In this document: piece by piece, positions 35,409 to 45,056 of the stretch | Layout: each line of letters opens with the position of its first letter | How positions within the stretch are numbered: the first letter of the stretch is position 1 | Assembly: GCF_944324505.1 (NCBI RefSeq) | Contig: NZ_CALUWO010000008.1 | Coordinates: forward strand, 1-64,000 | Length of the DNA: 64,000 nt | Source: an uncultured Desulfovibrio sp. | GTDB lineage: Bacteria > Desulfobacterota > Desulfovibrionia > Desulfovibrionales > Desulfovibrionaceae | Direction: 5' to 3' | Program-made: the position numbers and the translations under genes | The notes under the pieces: generated by a model | Database searches by the model: none | What the model saw: the letters and a program-made list of their open reading frames with translations, nothing else | Told to the model about the DNA's origin: nothing

Positions 35409-36716
35409 ATGGATGACGTTATACTGCTTTCACGGCTGCAATTTGCAGTGGCCGTATTTTTTCACTTCATCTTTGTACCGCTGACACTGGGGCTTTCGCT
35501 GCTTATTGCCCTCATGGAAACGCGGTATGTCAAAACCGGTGACGAAGTCTGGCGCAGGCATGCCAAGTTCTGGGGCAAACTCTTCATCATCAACTTTACC
35601 CTTGGTGTGGTGACGGGCATCACCCTCGAATTCCAGTTCGGTACCAACTGGTCCCGCTATTCGGAATATGTGGGCGACATCTTCGGCGCGCTGCTGGCCA
35701 TCGAGGCCACGGTGGCCTTTTTCCTGGAATCCACCTTCCTGGCTGTCTGGCATTTCGGCTGGAACCGTGTGGGCAAGAAGCTGCATCTGCTGAGCATCTG
35801 GCTGGTGGTCATTGCCGGCAATGTTTCCGCCCTGTGGATCATCCTGGCCAACGGCTTCATGCAGAATCCGCTGGGCTATGTCATTCAGAACGGCCGCGCG
35901 GAACTGGTCGATTTCATGGCCGTCGTCACCAATCCCTATGCCTGGGGCATGTTTGCCCACACCATCATTTCGGCCTGGCTGCTTTCCGGCTTCTTTGTTC
36001 TGGGGGTTTCCGCCTGGCACATGCTGCGCGGAAGCCATAAGGACTTTTTCCGCCGCTCCTTCCGCATGGCGGCGCCCTTCACCCTGATCATGGCCATTCT
36101 GCTGGGCGCCAGCGGCGACCTGCAGGGCAAGACCGTGGCCCAGCTCCAGCCGGCCAAGCTGGCGGCCATGGAATCGCACTGGGAAACCACCAGCAATGCT
36201 CCCTTCTACATGCTGGTGCTCCCCGATGAGGAAAACGAAACCAACAGCGTGGAAGCCATCGGCATTCCCGGCCTCATGAGCTGGATCGCCTATGGCGACA
36301 GCGCCGCCGAAGTAAAGGGCCTCAAGGACTTCCCCAAGGAAGACCGCCCGCCGGTCACGCCGGTGTTCTGGGGCTTCCGGATCATGGTGGGCCTGGGGGC
36401 GCTCTTCCTGCTGCTGGCCGCCGCGGCCACCTGGCAGCGCAAGCGCGAGCAGCCCTGTTCCGGCCTCATGAAGGCCCTGGTCTGGACCATTCCCCTGCCC
36501 TATTTCAGCATTGCCTTTGGCTGGCTGGTGGCAGAAATGGGACGCCAGCCCTGGATCGTCTATAATCTCATGCGCACCGATGCCGCGGTCTCGCCTGTGC
36601 CGGCCGACAATGTGCTCTTTTCCCTGGTCGGCTTCATCGCGGTCTACACCCTGCTGGGGCTGATCGACATCTGGCTGCTGCGCAAGTATGCCTGCAAGGG
36701 TCCCGAGGAGGTCTAA
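35409..36716 (+). CDS. cydA: Cytochrome bd quinol oxidase subunit I
   Basis: A 435-residue inner-membrane subunit carrying heme b558, b595 and d. It reduces O2 with quinol and gives strict anaerobes oxygen tolerance. LSRLQFAVAVFFHFIFVPLTLG with the heme-ligand His, GFTLEFQFGTNW-like GITLEFQFGTNWSRYS, and the Met-ligand region are visible. The Q-loop is short and the protein is near 435 residues against about 520 in E. coli, so it is a short-Q-loop type. GGGAGG precedes the start. cydB follows after three bases. Confidence 0.96.
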   Translation: MDDVILLSRLQFAVAVFFHFIFVPLTLGLSLLIALMETRYVKTGDEVWRRHAKFWGKLFIINFTLGVVTGITLEFQFGTNWSRYSEYVGDIFGALLAIEATVAFFLESTFLAVWHFGWNRVGKKLHLLSIWLVVIAGNVSALWIILANGFMQNPLGYVIQNGRAELVDFMAVVTNPYAWGMFAHTIISAWLLSGFFVLGVSAWHMLRGSHKDFFRRSFRMAAPFTLIMAILLGASGDLQGKTVAQLQPAKLAAMESHWETTSNAPFYMLVLPDEENETNSVEAIGIPGLMSWIAYGDSAAEVKGLKDFPKEDRPPVTPVFWGFRIMVGLGALFLLLAAAATWQRKREQPCSGLMKALVWTIPLPYFSIAFGWLVAEMGRQPWIVYNLMRTDAAVSPVPADNVLFSLVGFIAVYTLLGLIDIWLLRKYACKGPEEV

Positions 36717-36719
36717 GCC

Positions 36720-37754
36720 ATGCTGGAAACGCTGCAAATCACCTGGTTCATCCTCTGGGCGCTGCTCTGGGCCGTCTATTTCGTGCTGGACGGCTTTGAC
36801 CTTGGCCTTGGCGCGCTGCTGCCCTTTCTGGGCAACAACGAGGAAAACCGCCGCATCATGTACAATGCTGCCGGTCCCTTCTGGGACGGCAACGAGGTCT
36901 GGCTCATTTCCGCCGGCGGCGTGACCTTTGCCGCCTTCCCCACGGTCTACGCCACCATGTTCAGCGCCCTGTACGCGCCGCTGCTGCTGCTGCTCTTTGC
37001 CCTCATCTTCCGCGCCGTTTCCTTCGAGTTTCGCGGCAAGGTGGAAAGCCGCGCCTGGCGCGCCCTGTGGGATGTGGTGCACTTTGTGTCCAACCTTGTG
37101 CCCTGCGTGCTGCTGGGCGTGGCCTTTGCCAATCTGTTCATGGGCATTCCCGTGGATGCGGAAGGCGTCTACCACGGCAGCCTGCTGTCCCTGCTGAACC
37201 TGTACGGCCTGGCCGGCGGCATCTTCTTCCTTGTCATGTTCCTGCTGCATGGTGCGCTCTGGCTGGCCATCAAGAGCGAAGGTGCCCTCCAGCTGCGGGC
37301 CGTGGCCGCTGCCACCCTGCTCTGGCCCATTATGCTGGTGCTGCTCCTGGTCTTCCTGGGACTCACCTGGAAGTACACCCGCCTCTTTGACAACTATCTG
37401 GCCCATCCGCTGCTCTTCATCCTGCCCCTTGTGGCCCTGGTGGGCCTCATCGGCGCACGTGTGCTGCTCTCTGCCGGCAAGCTCTGGCTGGCCTGGGGCA
37501 GCAGCGCCCTCTTCATTGTGGGGGTCACCTTCTTTGGCGTGAGCGGCATGTTCCCCGGCATGATCATCTCCTCCCTGGATCCGGCGGCCACCCTCACGGC
37601 CTATAATGCCTCGTCCACCGAGCTGACGCTCACCATCATGCTGGGTGTGGCCCTGGTCATGGTACCCATTGTGCTCATCTACCAGATCTGGACCTACCAT
37701 CTCTTCCGGCATCCGGTGACGGGCGAGGACCTCAAGGACGAACACGCCTACTAG
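36720..37754 (+). CDS. cydB: Cytochrome bd quinol oxidase subunit II
   Basis: A 344-residue membrane subunit that pairs with CydA and has eight to nine helices. The family signatures YFVLDGFDLGLGALLPF and GPFWDGNEVWLISAGGVTFAAFP are complete. It ends 24 bases before a strong terminator, so cydAB forms a two-gene operon. A cydX-like small ORF was not found between cydB and the terminator. Confidence 0.97.
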   Translation: MLETLQITWFILWALLWAVYFVLDGFDLGLGALLPFLGNNEENRRIMYNAAGPFWDGNEVWLISAGGVTFAAFPTVYATMFSALYAPLLLLLFALIFRAVSFEFRGKVESRAWRALWDVVHFVSNLVPCVLLGVAFANLFMGIPVDAEGVYHGSLLSLLNLYGLAGGIFFLVMFLLHGALWLAIKSEGALQLRAVAAATLLWPIMLVLLLVFLGLTWKYTRLFDNYLAHPLLFILPLVALVGLIGARVLLSAGKLWLAWGSSALFIVGVTFFGVSGMFPGMIISSLDPAATLTAYNASSTELTLTIMLGVALVMVPIVLIYQIWTYHLFRHPVTGEDLKDEHAY

Positions 37755-37778
37755 GCTTCTCTCCCCGAAAAAACAGCA

Positions 37779-37810
37779 GCGCCCCGTTCCCTGGAACGGG
37801 GCGCTTTTTT
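37779..37810 (+). terminator. Intrinsic terminator of cydAB
   Basis: GCGCCCCGTTCC, loop CT, GGAACGGGGCGC, then TTTTTT. Perfect 12-bp stem. Confidence 0.93.
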
Positions 37811-38111
37811 GCGCCTGCGTCAGAATGCGCCTGCGTCCAGGATACGGCGCCTCCCGTCCCACGCCTGTTCGAAAAAGACAGCCGAAAAGAGGGGCGCGCC
37901 TTCCCTGCCCCGGCCCGGGCACAGACCAGACGACGCCGCCCTGCCCCATCCCGTTCCCTTGACAGGGCCGCTCCCCAAGGCCCCTTCCAAGCCGGTTCCG
38001 GCAACCAGCCCGAAACACCGGCAGGCCCGCGGCAGACAGCCCGGCCGTGCGGCACACCGCGCTTCACCGCTATTCTGCCGGCAGCCTTTGCCAGATGGTA
38101 CGCAACGGCAC
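37811..38111. other. Gene-free stretch between two convergent terminators
   Basis: No gene, repeat or promoter could be supported. Long reading frames cross it, but they are proline/arginine-rich extensions of antisense frames and lack family features or ribosome-binding sites. Confidence 0.5.
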
Positions 38112-38146
38112 AAAAAAAGGGACCCCGCCATCATGGCAGGGTCCCC
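38112..38146 (-). terminator. Intrinsic terminator of the OmpH-like gene
   Basis: Read on the minus strand: GGGACCC, a nested short stem (GCCATGATGGC), GGGTCCC, then a run of seven T, 23 bases after the stop codon. Confidence 0.85.
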
Positions 38147-38168
38147 GGAATACGCCAGGCAGCGCGCC

Positions 38169-38795
38169 TTACTTGGCGTCGCCCGTGCCGTCAGCGCCGG
38201 ACGCCGGCGCAGCGGCGGGAGCCGCATCGGCCTTGGGTTCCGCAGCGGCAGGCGCCGCGCTTTCCTCTGCGGCGGGCGCGGGCACGGCAGCAGGGGTAGC
38301 GGCCTTGTCGCCCACGGGCACAAAGGTGATCTTCTGGCTGTTCATGGCCTCGATGACGCCATTGGTCACATCCAGCTTGGCATCAAAGGACGCCATGGTC
38401 TCGGCGGACATGATCACGTCATAGCCCTGGGCCTTGCGGAATTCGTCCATGGTGCGCTGCACCACATTCTGCAACTGGCTCAGCACGTTCTGCTGTTCGG
38501 CGCCCATGCGCTGCTGGGCGGCCATGTACACGGTCTGCAACTGCTGCTGCAAGGCCTGATTTTCGCGATCCTTTTCCAGTTTGGCCTGAATATCGTCCAG
38601 CTGTTTCTGAATGTCGGCCTGAATGCCTTCCAGAAACTTGATGCCGGCCTTGCCGGGTTCACTGTCACGCATGACGCGCACAACATCCACAACGGCGATA
38701 CGGGGACCGGAAGCGGTCTTGTTCTCTCCCTGCTGGCAGGCCGCGCACAGCAGGCTCAGCAGCAACAGAGAAACCGCAAGAAGGCGGATACGCAT
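38169..38795 (-). CDS. OmpH/Skp-family periplasmic chaperone-like lipoprotein
   Basis: A 208-residue exported protein. The signal ends in LLCAAC, so it is probably lipid-anchored, unlike soluble Skp. The start of the mature domain, RIAVVDVVRVMRDSEPGKAG, is the OmpH pattern. A long coiled coil (residues about 55-120, rich in Gln, Glu and Lys) forms the tentacle. The last 40 residues are a low-complexity Ala/Pro/Glu tail. Family members hold unfolded outer-membrane proteins; the tail is an unusual addition. It is divergent from the SulP gene. Confidence 0.85.
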   Translation of the reverse strand: MRIRLLAVSLLLLSLLCAACQQGENKTASGPRIAVVDVVRVMRDSEPGKAGIKFLEGIQADIQKQLDDIQAKLEKDRENQALQQQLQTVYMAAQQRMGAEQQNVLSQLQNVVQRTMDEFRKAQGYDVIMSAETMASFDAKLDVTNGVIEAMNSQKITFVPVGDKAATPAAVPAPAAEESAAPAAAEPKADAAPAAAPASGADGTGDAK

Positions 38796-38972
38796 AGGGG
38801 TTTACTCCTCGCGTCGGGACAGCGCCCGACGACTGTTTTTTTCGTGCAGGCATGCTACGTGTTTTCCAGGCGCTTCTCAAGGGCTTTTTCAGGACTGCCG
38901 CCTCTCCGGCCGGCTGGCCGCGCGCCATTGACCCATACTGCCGGGCAGGATAGGGTAGACCTTCTCCGAGCC

Positions 38973-39068
38973 AGACATGGCAGGTGGCATAGGGGCATCT
39001 CCCCGTCTCCCCGGAGGATATTCCTGCCGCGTGCAGACATCCCCTGGGCAAGACACGGCAGGTCGCAT
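38973..39068 (+). repeat. Direct repeat pair upstream of the SulP transporter
   Basis: An 18-base element at 38973-38990 (AGACATGGCAGGTGGCAT) recurs at 39051-39068 with two mismatches (AGACACGGCAGGTCGCAT). The copies are 78 bases apart, close to seven helical turns. Between them lies CCTGCCG (39023), which can pair with CGGCAGG of the second copy. The pair lies in the 316-base gap between the divergent ompH-like and sulP genes and may be an operator. The regulator is unknown. Confidence 0.45.
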
Positions 39069-39111
39069 CCGGACGTTTCCGGCTTATCCACGCATCCACA
39101 CGGGGCACGCC

Positions 39112-40899
39112 ATGAAGCTAGGTCTGACAGCACGTCTTTTCCCCTTCTGGGCCGACATCAAGGGCTATTCCCTGGAAGCCTTTCGCGGCGACATGGTGGC
39201 TGCCCTCACCGTGACCCCGGTGGCCGTGCCGCAGGCCATGGCCTATGCCCTCATGGCCGGGGTGCATCCGCAGTACGGCATCTATGCCTGCATGCTGCCG
39301 GTCATGGTGGCGGCCCTGTGGGGGTCCTGCCGCTTTCTGGCCGCCGGCCCCACCAATGCCACGTCCATTGTCCTGCTTTCGGCCATCGGCAGCACCACCG
39401 TGGGGGGCGTTCTCATTGCCGACATGCCGCCCTCCTATCAGATGACCTGCGTCTTTGCCATCACCCTGCTGTGCGGCATCATCCAGGTCTGCATGGGGCT
39501 TGCCCGCCTGGGAGACCTGGCCAATTTCATTTCCCAGTCCGTCATGCAGGCCTTTGCCACAGGTACCGCCCTGCTCATCGCCTCCAGCCAGCTGGAAACC
39601 GTGCTGGGGCTGCCCGGCAGCCATGCCGAAGGCTTTTTCCCCCAGGTCTTTTCGGCTGTCCGCCATCTGGGCGAGGCCAATGGCTGGTGCATTCTCATTG
39701 CTGCCATCAGCATTCTGCTGGTGGAGGTCTTCCGGCGTCTTTCCCGCCGGCTGCCGGCCACCCTGCTGGCGCTGGCCGGGTCGGGCATTGTGGCCTATTT
39801 CATGGACGCGGCAGACAAGGGCGTGCCCGTGGTGGGGGCCATCCCCAGCGTGGTGCCGCCCCTGTCCGTGCTGCCCATGGACCTGAGCATCTACCGCGAT
39901 CTTTTCATGCCCGCCCTGGCGCTGGCGCTCATGGGTATGGTCACCTCCCTGTCCACGGGCAAGCAGCTGGCCAGCATGAAGGGCGACCGTTTCGACGGCA
40001 GCCAGGAACTCATCGGACAGGGCCTGGGCAATATTGCCGCCGGCTTCACGTCCAGCATCGTGGGCTGCGGTTCCTTTTCCCGCAGCGCCCTGGTGGTGAC
40101 CTCCGGCGCCAGCACGCGCATGGCCACGGTCTTTTCCGGCATGCTGGCCCTGCCCATGCTCTACCTTATTGCGCCACTCATGACCTGGCTGCCCATGCCA
40201 GCCCTGGGCGGCGTGCTGCTGACGGTCTGTGTGCGCATGGTGGATGTGCCCGGCATCCGGCTGTGCCTCAGCGCCACGCGCATTGACGGCATCGTGCTCA
40301 TCGTCACCTTTGCCGCCACCCTGCTGCTTTCCCTGGAGCAGGCCATCCTGCTGGGGGTGCTGCTGTCGCTTACTCTCTTCATCTTCAAGCTGGCACATCC
40401 GCGGGTTTTCCGTCTCAAGGCTGATGATCCCATGATGCAGCACGCTCCCGCCCCCCTGCCGGACGAGCTGGGCGTCTTCATCATCGAGGGCACCCTGTTC
40501 TTTGGCGCCATCCATGAGCTGGAGCGCCGCATCTATGAAGAAACCAGCAAGCCCGTGCGCGTGATCGTGCTGCACCTGGCGCGGGTCTTCTGGCTGGATG
40601 CCGCGGGCATCCATTCGCTGGAGCAATTTGTGGAGCGCTGCCACAAGCAGAAAATTCCGGTCATTCTGGTGGTTGGCAGCACCAATGTGCACAATATTCT
40701 GCGCCGCACTGGCCTGCTGAGCTATCTGGGCAAGGGCTTCATCACGCCCACCTTTGCCGACGGTCTCCGCCTGGGCTTTGCCACCTTTGAACGCATGCAG
40801 CGCGACCAGTGCCCCTATCTGCCCACGCTGCCCCCCTCCAAGCGGCTGGCCAGCCGCCATGTGCGGCATCCTCACACCCATCACAAGAACAAACACTGA
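39112..40899 (+). CDS. SulP-family inorganic anion transporter with STAS domain
   Basis: A 595-residue inner-membrane anion transporter with about 12-14 helices. The core has VPQAMAYALMAGVHPQYGIYA, the SulP signature, and GLGNIAAGFTSSIVGCGSFSRSA. The C-terminal STAS domain (from about residue 465) ends with VFWLDAAGIHSLEQF. In a sulfate reducer, sulfate is a plausible substrate, but members also carry bicarbonate or other anions. The start is backed by a weak GGGG. The Dus gene follows one base after its stop. Confidence 0.9.
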   Translation: MKLGLTARLFPFWADIKGYSLEAFRGDMVAALTVTPVAVPQAMAYALMAGVHPQYGIYACMLPVMVAALWGSCRFLAAGPTNATSIVLLSAIGSTTVGGVLIADMPPSYQMTCVFAITLLCGIIQVCMGLARLGDLANFISQSVMQAFATGTALLIASSQLETVLGLPGSHAEGFFPQVFSAVRHLGEANGWCILIAAISILLVEVFRRLSRRLPATLLALAGSGIVAYFMDAADKGVPVVGAIPSVVPPLSVLPMDLSIYRDLFMPALALALMGMVTSLSTGKQLASMKGDRFDGSQELIGQGLGNIAAGFTSSIVGCGSFSRSALVVTSGASTRMATVFSGMLALPMLYLIAPLMTWLPMPALGGVLLTVCVRMVDVPGIRLCLSATRIDGIVLIVTFAATLLLSLEQAILLGVLLSLTLFIFKLAHPRVFRLKADDPMMQHAPAPLPDELGVFIIEGTLFFGAIHELERRIYEETSKPVRVIVLHLARVFWLDAAGIHSLEQFVERCHKQKIPVILVVGSTNVHNILRRTGLLSYLGKGFITPTFADGLRLGFATFERMQRDQCPYLPTLPPSKRLASRHVRHPHTHHKNKH

Positions 40900-40900
40900 C

Positions 40901-41935
40901 ATGGCCGCACAACCCGACATCATTCCTCCCTGCCCGCTGCCGCCCGGAGGCCAGCCCCGCCGGCTGCCCTTCGGCCATGACCTGCCATGGCTTGCCCCGC
41001 TGGCCGGCTACAGTGATCTGCCCTTTCGCCTGCTCTGCCGGGAGTACGGAGCCGCCGTCTGCGTTACGGAAATGGTCAGCGCCAAGGGCCTGGCCTATCA
41101 CAGTGCAGGCACGGGCGAGCTGCTGCGCAGCCTGCCCCAGGACCAGCCGCTGGTGGTGCAGCTTTTCGGGGCAGAGGCCGGCTTTCTGGAACAGGCGGTC
41201 ACCCGGCTGCGTGCGGCCGGATATGCCTGGTTTGACCTGAACATGGGCTGTTCGGTGCCCAAGGTGCTCAAGCAGAGAGCCGGGGCGGCCATGCTGGGAG
41301 ATGTGGACCATGCCCTGACGGTGGCCCGCGCCATGATCCATGCCGCCGAACCGGGGCATGTGGGCTTCAAGTTTCGCCTGGGGCTGGATGACCAGCACCC
41401 GGTATGGACTGACCTGGCCCTGCGTCTTGAGGATGCGGGGGCCGGCTGGCTGACCCTGCACCCGCGCACGGCCCGGCAGGGCTTTGGCGGCGAGGCGGAC
41501 CATGCCGCGCTGGCCCGGCTGGCGCCGCGCCTGTCCATCCCCCTGCTGGCCAGCGGCGATCTGTTCAGTGCGGCCGACGGGCTGCGCGTTCAGCAGCAGA
41601 CAGGGGTAAGCGGCGTCATGTACGCCCGGGGCGCTCTGGCCGATCCGGCCATCTTTGCGGCCCACAGGGCGCTGGCGGCAGGCCGTCCCCTGCCGGAAAA
41701 CACGCCGGAGCGCCTGCGCGCCATCATAGACCGGCACATCACCCTGTGCCGTCAGCTCTGTTCCGGCCAGGCCGCCCTGTGGAAGATGCGCAGCGTGGTA
41801 CCGCGCTACGTCAAACAGCTGCCCGGCGCCAAGGCGCTGCGCCGCGCCCTCTGCCAGTGCACCAGCTGGGACGATCTGGACCGGCTGCTGGACGAGCATC
41901 TGCCCGCAGCCGCAGCGGCCGCCCCCGGCCACTAG
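40901..41935 (+). CDS. tRNA-dihydrouridine synthase family protein
   Basis: A 344-residue FMN enzyme that reduces uridine in tRNA D-loops. The TIM-barrel start LAPLAGYSDLPFRLLCREYG, the catalytic Cys motif NMGCSVPKVLKQRAGAAML, LHPRTARQGFGG and VMYARGALADPAIF are characteristic. The DusA, B or C class was not decided. It lies one base after sulP, so the two are likely co-transcribed although functionally unrelated. Confidence 0.94.
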   Translation: MAAQPDIIPPCPLPPGGQPRRLPFGHDLPWLAPLAGYSDLPFRLLCREYGAAVCVTEMVSAKGLAYHSAGTGELLRSLPQDQPLVVQLFGAEAGFLEQAVTRLRAAGYAWFDLNMGCSVPKVLKQRAGAAMLGDVDHALTVARAMIHAAEPGHVGFKFRLGLDDQHPVWTDLALRLEDAGAGWLTLHPRTARQGFGGEADHAALARLAPRLSIPLLASGDLFSAADGLRVQQQTGVSGVMYARGALADPAIFAAHRALAAGRPLPENTPERLRAIIDRHITLCRQLCSGQAALWKMRSVVPRYVKQLPGAKALRRALCQCTSWDDLDRLLDEHLPAAAAAAPGH

Positions 41936-41942
41936 CCGCCCC

Positions 41943-41971
41943 TTGCGGTCCCCACGGGGGCCGTCTATAAC
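41943..41971 (+). promoter_or_regulatory. Putative promoter of ispH
   Basis: TTGCGG, a 17-base spacer, TATAAC (5 of 6), 55 bases before the ispH start. The -35 box is weak, and the spacer includes a GC-rich inverted repeat (CCCCACGGGGG). Confidence 0.4.
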
Positions 41972-42025
41972 CAGCCATCATACATCCGCCGTCCGCCACC
42001 GGACGGGCAAGAAAAAGGACATATC

Positions 42026-42874
42026 ATGGAAATTATCCGCGCCAAGACCGCCGGTTTCTGCATGGGCGTCAGTCTGGCCCTGCAAAAGCTGGACAAGGCC
42101 ATTGCCGATGCCCGGGGCCGCCGCATTTGCACGCTGGGGCCTATCATCCACAATCCGCAGGTGCTGGCGGACTACGAAGCCCTGGGTGTACACTGCGTGG
42201 ACAGCCCCGACGGCCTGCACGCCGGGGACCTGGTTGTCATCCGCGCCCACGGCATCACCCGTGACGTGGAAGAGGCCCTGCGCGCCTGTGGGGCCGAGGT
42301 CCTGGACGCCACCTGTCCCCGGGTCAAGAAGGCCCAGCTTTCCATCCGCAATGCCACGGCCCAGGGCGCCACGCTGCTGCTTTTCGGCGAGGCGGACCAT
42401 CCCGAAGTGCGCGGCCTGCTTTCCTATGCCTGCGGGCCGGCTCATGTCTTCGGCAATCGCGAGGAACTGGCCGCGCTGGCCCCCGATCCGGCCGGTGTCT
42501 ATGTGCTGGCCTCCCAGACCACCCAGGACAGGGGAGAATTTGAGCACCTTGAAGCGGCCCTGCGCGAGCGTCTGCCCCAGCTGGTGGTGCTGTCCACCAT
42601 CTGCGATGCCACGCGCGAACGCCAGCAGGAAGCCCTGGCCATTGCCCACACCGTGGATGCCATGGTGGTGGTGGGCGGCCGGCAAAGCGGCAATACCCGC
42701 CGCCTGGCCTCCCTTTCCGCCCAGTGCGGCAAGGAGACCTTCCACATCGAGCAGGCCGGGGAGCTGCGTGCGGAAGATTTTGCCGGACGCCGGCGCGTGG
42801 GTCTCACCGCCGGGGCCTCCACCCCCCGCAAGCTCATTGACGCCACCGAAGCCTGGCTGAAGGCCCTGGCCTGA
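42026..42874 (+). CDS. ispH: 4-hydroxy-3-methylbut-2-enyl diphosphate reductase IspH
   Basis: A 282-residue iron-sulfur enzyme, last step of the MEP isoprenoid pathway, making IPP and DMAPP. The three cluster cysteines are in AGFCMGV, LDATCPRVKKA and STICDATRERQ. Substrate-binding histidines are in GPIIHNPQV and RAHGI, and the TTQ of SQTTQDRGEF fits the family. Confidence 0.96.
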   Translation: MEIIRAKTAGFCMGVSLALQKLDKAIADARGRRICTLGPIIHNPQVLADYEALGVHCVDSPDGLHAGDLVVIRAHGITRDVEEALRACGAEVLDATCPRVKKAQLSIRNATAQGATLLLFGEADHPEVRGLLSYACGPAHVFGNREELAALAPDPAGVYVLASQTTQDRGEFEHLEAALRERLPQLVVLSTICDATRERQQEALAIAHTVDAMVVVGGRQSGNTRRLASLSAQCGKETFHIEQAGELRAEDFAGRRRVGLTAGASTPRKLIDATEAWLKALA

Positions 42875-42997
42875 CGCCGCCTGTGCCGGTCTTTCCCGGG
42901 GACCAGGCGTGCGCACGTGGGGAAAACGGCCGCCTCTTCCCGGTTTCCGGCGCTGCCACGGCGCGCCATACACAGCCAGGCAAGCAACGGCCCGTTA

Positions 42998-43026
42998 TTG
43001 CCATGGCCCTTGGAACGGGGTATATT
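42998..43026 (+). promoter_or_regulatory. Putative promoter of selB
   Basis: TTGCCA (5 of 6), 17-base spacer, TATATT (5 of 6), about 45 bases before the selB start. The -10 box sits inside GGGGTATATTCCCC, a near-palindrome that could also bind a regulator. Confidence 0.6.
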
Positions 43027-43070
43027 CCCCATTACTTTTGCCACTCTGTACACAGGGAAGGAGTTCCTCC

Positions 43071-45020
43071 ATGCCTCTTGTTCTGGGAACTGCCGGACAT
43101 ATCGACCACGGCAAGACCTCGCTGGTACGCGCCCTCACCGGCATTGACTGCGACCGCCTGGAAGAGGAAAAACGGCGCGGCATCACCATAGACCTGGGCT
43201 TTGCCTGGGCCGATCTGCCGGACGGCGAGCGGCTGGGCATTGTGGATGTGCCCGGGCACGAACGCTTTGTGCGCAACATGGTGGCCGGTGCCGCCGGTGT
43301 GGACTTTGTTATGCTGGTCATTGCCGCGGATGAAGGCGTCATGCCGCAGACCAGGGAACACCTGGATATCTGCACCCTGCTGGGCATCACGCGGGGCTTT
43401 GTGGCCCTGACCAAGGTGGACATGGTGGATGCCGACTGGCTGGAACTGGTGCAGGAGGACGTGCGCGCCTTTCTCAAGGGGACCTTTCTGGAAGATGCGC
43501 CCATCTTTCCGGTATCCTCCCGCACCGGACAGGGCGTGGAGGAACTGCGCCGCTACGTGTTCCGCTGCGCGGCCAAGCTGCCGCCGCGCCAGACGCCGGA
43601 TGTCTTCCGTCTGCCCATTGACCGCGTTTTCACCATGCGCGGGCACGGCACCGTGGTGACGGGCACCATCATTTCCGGCAGTCTGGAAAGCGGGGAAGAG
43701 CTGGAAGTCATGCCCGAAGGACTCCCCGCCCGCGCCCGCGGCCTGCAACGCCACGGCGCACCTGCCGAAGTTCTGCTGCACGGGCAGCGCTGCGCCGTCA
43801 ACCTGCAGGGACCGGATACGGATGTGCTGCACCGCGGTCAGGTGCTCAGCCGCCCCGGCACCCTCTTTCCCTCGCAGCGCTGGCTGCTGCGCCTTTCCTG
43901 CCTGCCGTCGGCCCCGCGTCCGCTGCGGCAGCGCACGGAAGTGCATTTTCATCACGGCACACAGGAATGCGCGGCCCGGGTCATCTTTTTTGACCGCGAT
44001 CGCCTGGCGCCCGGCGATGCCTGCCTGGCAGAGGTGCGCTTTGCGCATCCCCTGGTGGGCATATTCGGCGATCACTGTGTGCTGCGCGCCTATTCCCCGC
44101 TGCGCACCATTGCCGGGGGGCTGCTGGTGGCCCCCCTGCCGCCGGAACTGCGCGCCAGAGATCCGCAGCGCGCCCGCAAGCTGGACGCCTGCAACCGCCT
44201 GCACGAGCTGGGCAGCCCGGCCCATCTGGCCAAGGATGCCGGCCTGGAACTGGTCCAGACCCTGCTGGAACTGGCCGGCACCGCCGGCAGCAGCGAAGCG
44301 GCCCTGCAGGTCATGAGCGGTCTGGGGGCCTCCCGCCTGCACAAGGTGCTGCTGGCCCTTTCCTCGCGCGGCAAGGCCATCTGCTGGAACAACGAAAGCC
44401 TCCAGTGGATTGATGCCGGCGCCTTTGACCAGCTCATGCAGGCCGCCTGCGCCCGTGCGGCTGATCTGCATGCCCGCGAGCCGCTCAAGTCCGCCTTCAG
44501 CCAGGGAGCGCTGTGCACGGGCTGGAGCAAGGGGCTGCCGCCGCGCCTGGTGCAGCGCGTGCTGGAAACGGCCATCAAAAAGGGCCTGCTGAGCAGCGAG
44601 GGGGACGGGCTGCGCCTGTCGTCGCACAAGGTTTCCCTGGCCGGCGGACAGGCCCAGCTGCGGGAAAAGCTGCTGGATGCGCACCGCAGGGGCGGCATCA
44701 CCCCGCCCAACCTCAAGGACGTGCTGGAAGAACTGGGCACCACGCCCAAGGAAGCCGGCCCGGTTCTGCGCCTGCTGGTGGAAGAAAAGGCGCTGGTGCG
44801 GGTAGCCGACGGCCTGTACTACAGCGCCGAGGCCCTGAACGACATTCTCGGCAGAACCCGCCAATGGTTCGAGACGCACGACAATCTCGACCTGGCCGGC
44901 CTCAAGGAAATCACGGGCCTGTCCCGCAAGTTCCTCATTGCGCTGCTGGAATACATGGACAGAGAACGAATTACGGTCAGGGTGGGCGATACGCGCCAGC
45001 TGCGCAGCACCCAGAACTGA
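43071..45020 (+). CDS. selB: Selenocysteine-specific elongation factor SelB
   Basis: A 649-residue GTPase that delivers Sec-tRNA to UGA codons next to a SECIS hairpin. G1 [31 protein letters not shown] and TKVD are the SelB forms of the GTPase motifs. After two beta-barrels, four winged-helix modules (about residues 375-649) are expected for SECIS binding; [20 protein letters not shown] and [20 protein letters not shown] fit the last two. GGGAAGGAG precedes the start. It implies that the organism makes selenoproteins. selA and tRNA-Sec are not in the window. Confidence 0.96.
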   Translation: MPLVLGTAGHIDHGKTSLVRALTGIDCDRLEEEKRRGITIDLGFAWADLPDGERLGIVDVPGHERFVRNMVAGAAGVDFVMLVIAADEGVMPQTREHLDICTLLGITRGFVALTKVDMVDADWLELVQEDVRAFLKGTFLEDAPIFPVSSRTGQGVEELRRYVFRCAAKLPPRQTPDVFRLPIDRVFTMRGHGTVVTGTIISGSLESGEELEVMPEGLPARARGLQRHGAPAEVLLHGQRCAVNLQGPDTDVLHRGQVLSRPGTLFPSQRWLLRLSCLPSAPRPLRQRTEVHFHHGTQECAARVIFFDRDRLAPGDACLAEVRFAHPLVGIFGDHCVLRAYSPLRTIAGGLLVAPLPPELRARDPQRARKLDACNRLHELGSPAHLAKDAGLELVQTLLELAGTAGSSEAALQVMSGLGASRLHKVLLALSSRGKAICWNNESLQWIDAGAFDQLMQAACARAADLHAREPLKSAFSQGALCTGWSKGLPPRLVQRVLETAIKKGLLSSEGDGLRLSSHKVSLAGGQAQLREKLLDAHRRGGITPPNLKDVLEELGTTPKEAGPVLRLLVEEKALVRVADGLYYSAEALNDILGRTRQWFETHDNLDLAGLKEITGLSRKFLIALLEYMDRERITVRVGDTRQLRSTQN

Positions 45021-45056
45021 TCCCCCCAAACCCTCTTTCACTTCGGGAGAAATCGT

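Noticed and set aside
42875..43070. Possible tRNA-Sec upstream of selB
   Set aside because: No acceptor stem, T-arm (GGTTCGAAT) or anticodon loop could be found here or in other gaps.
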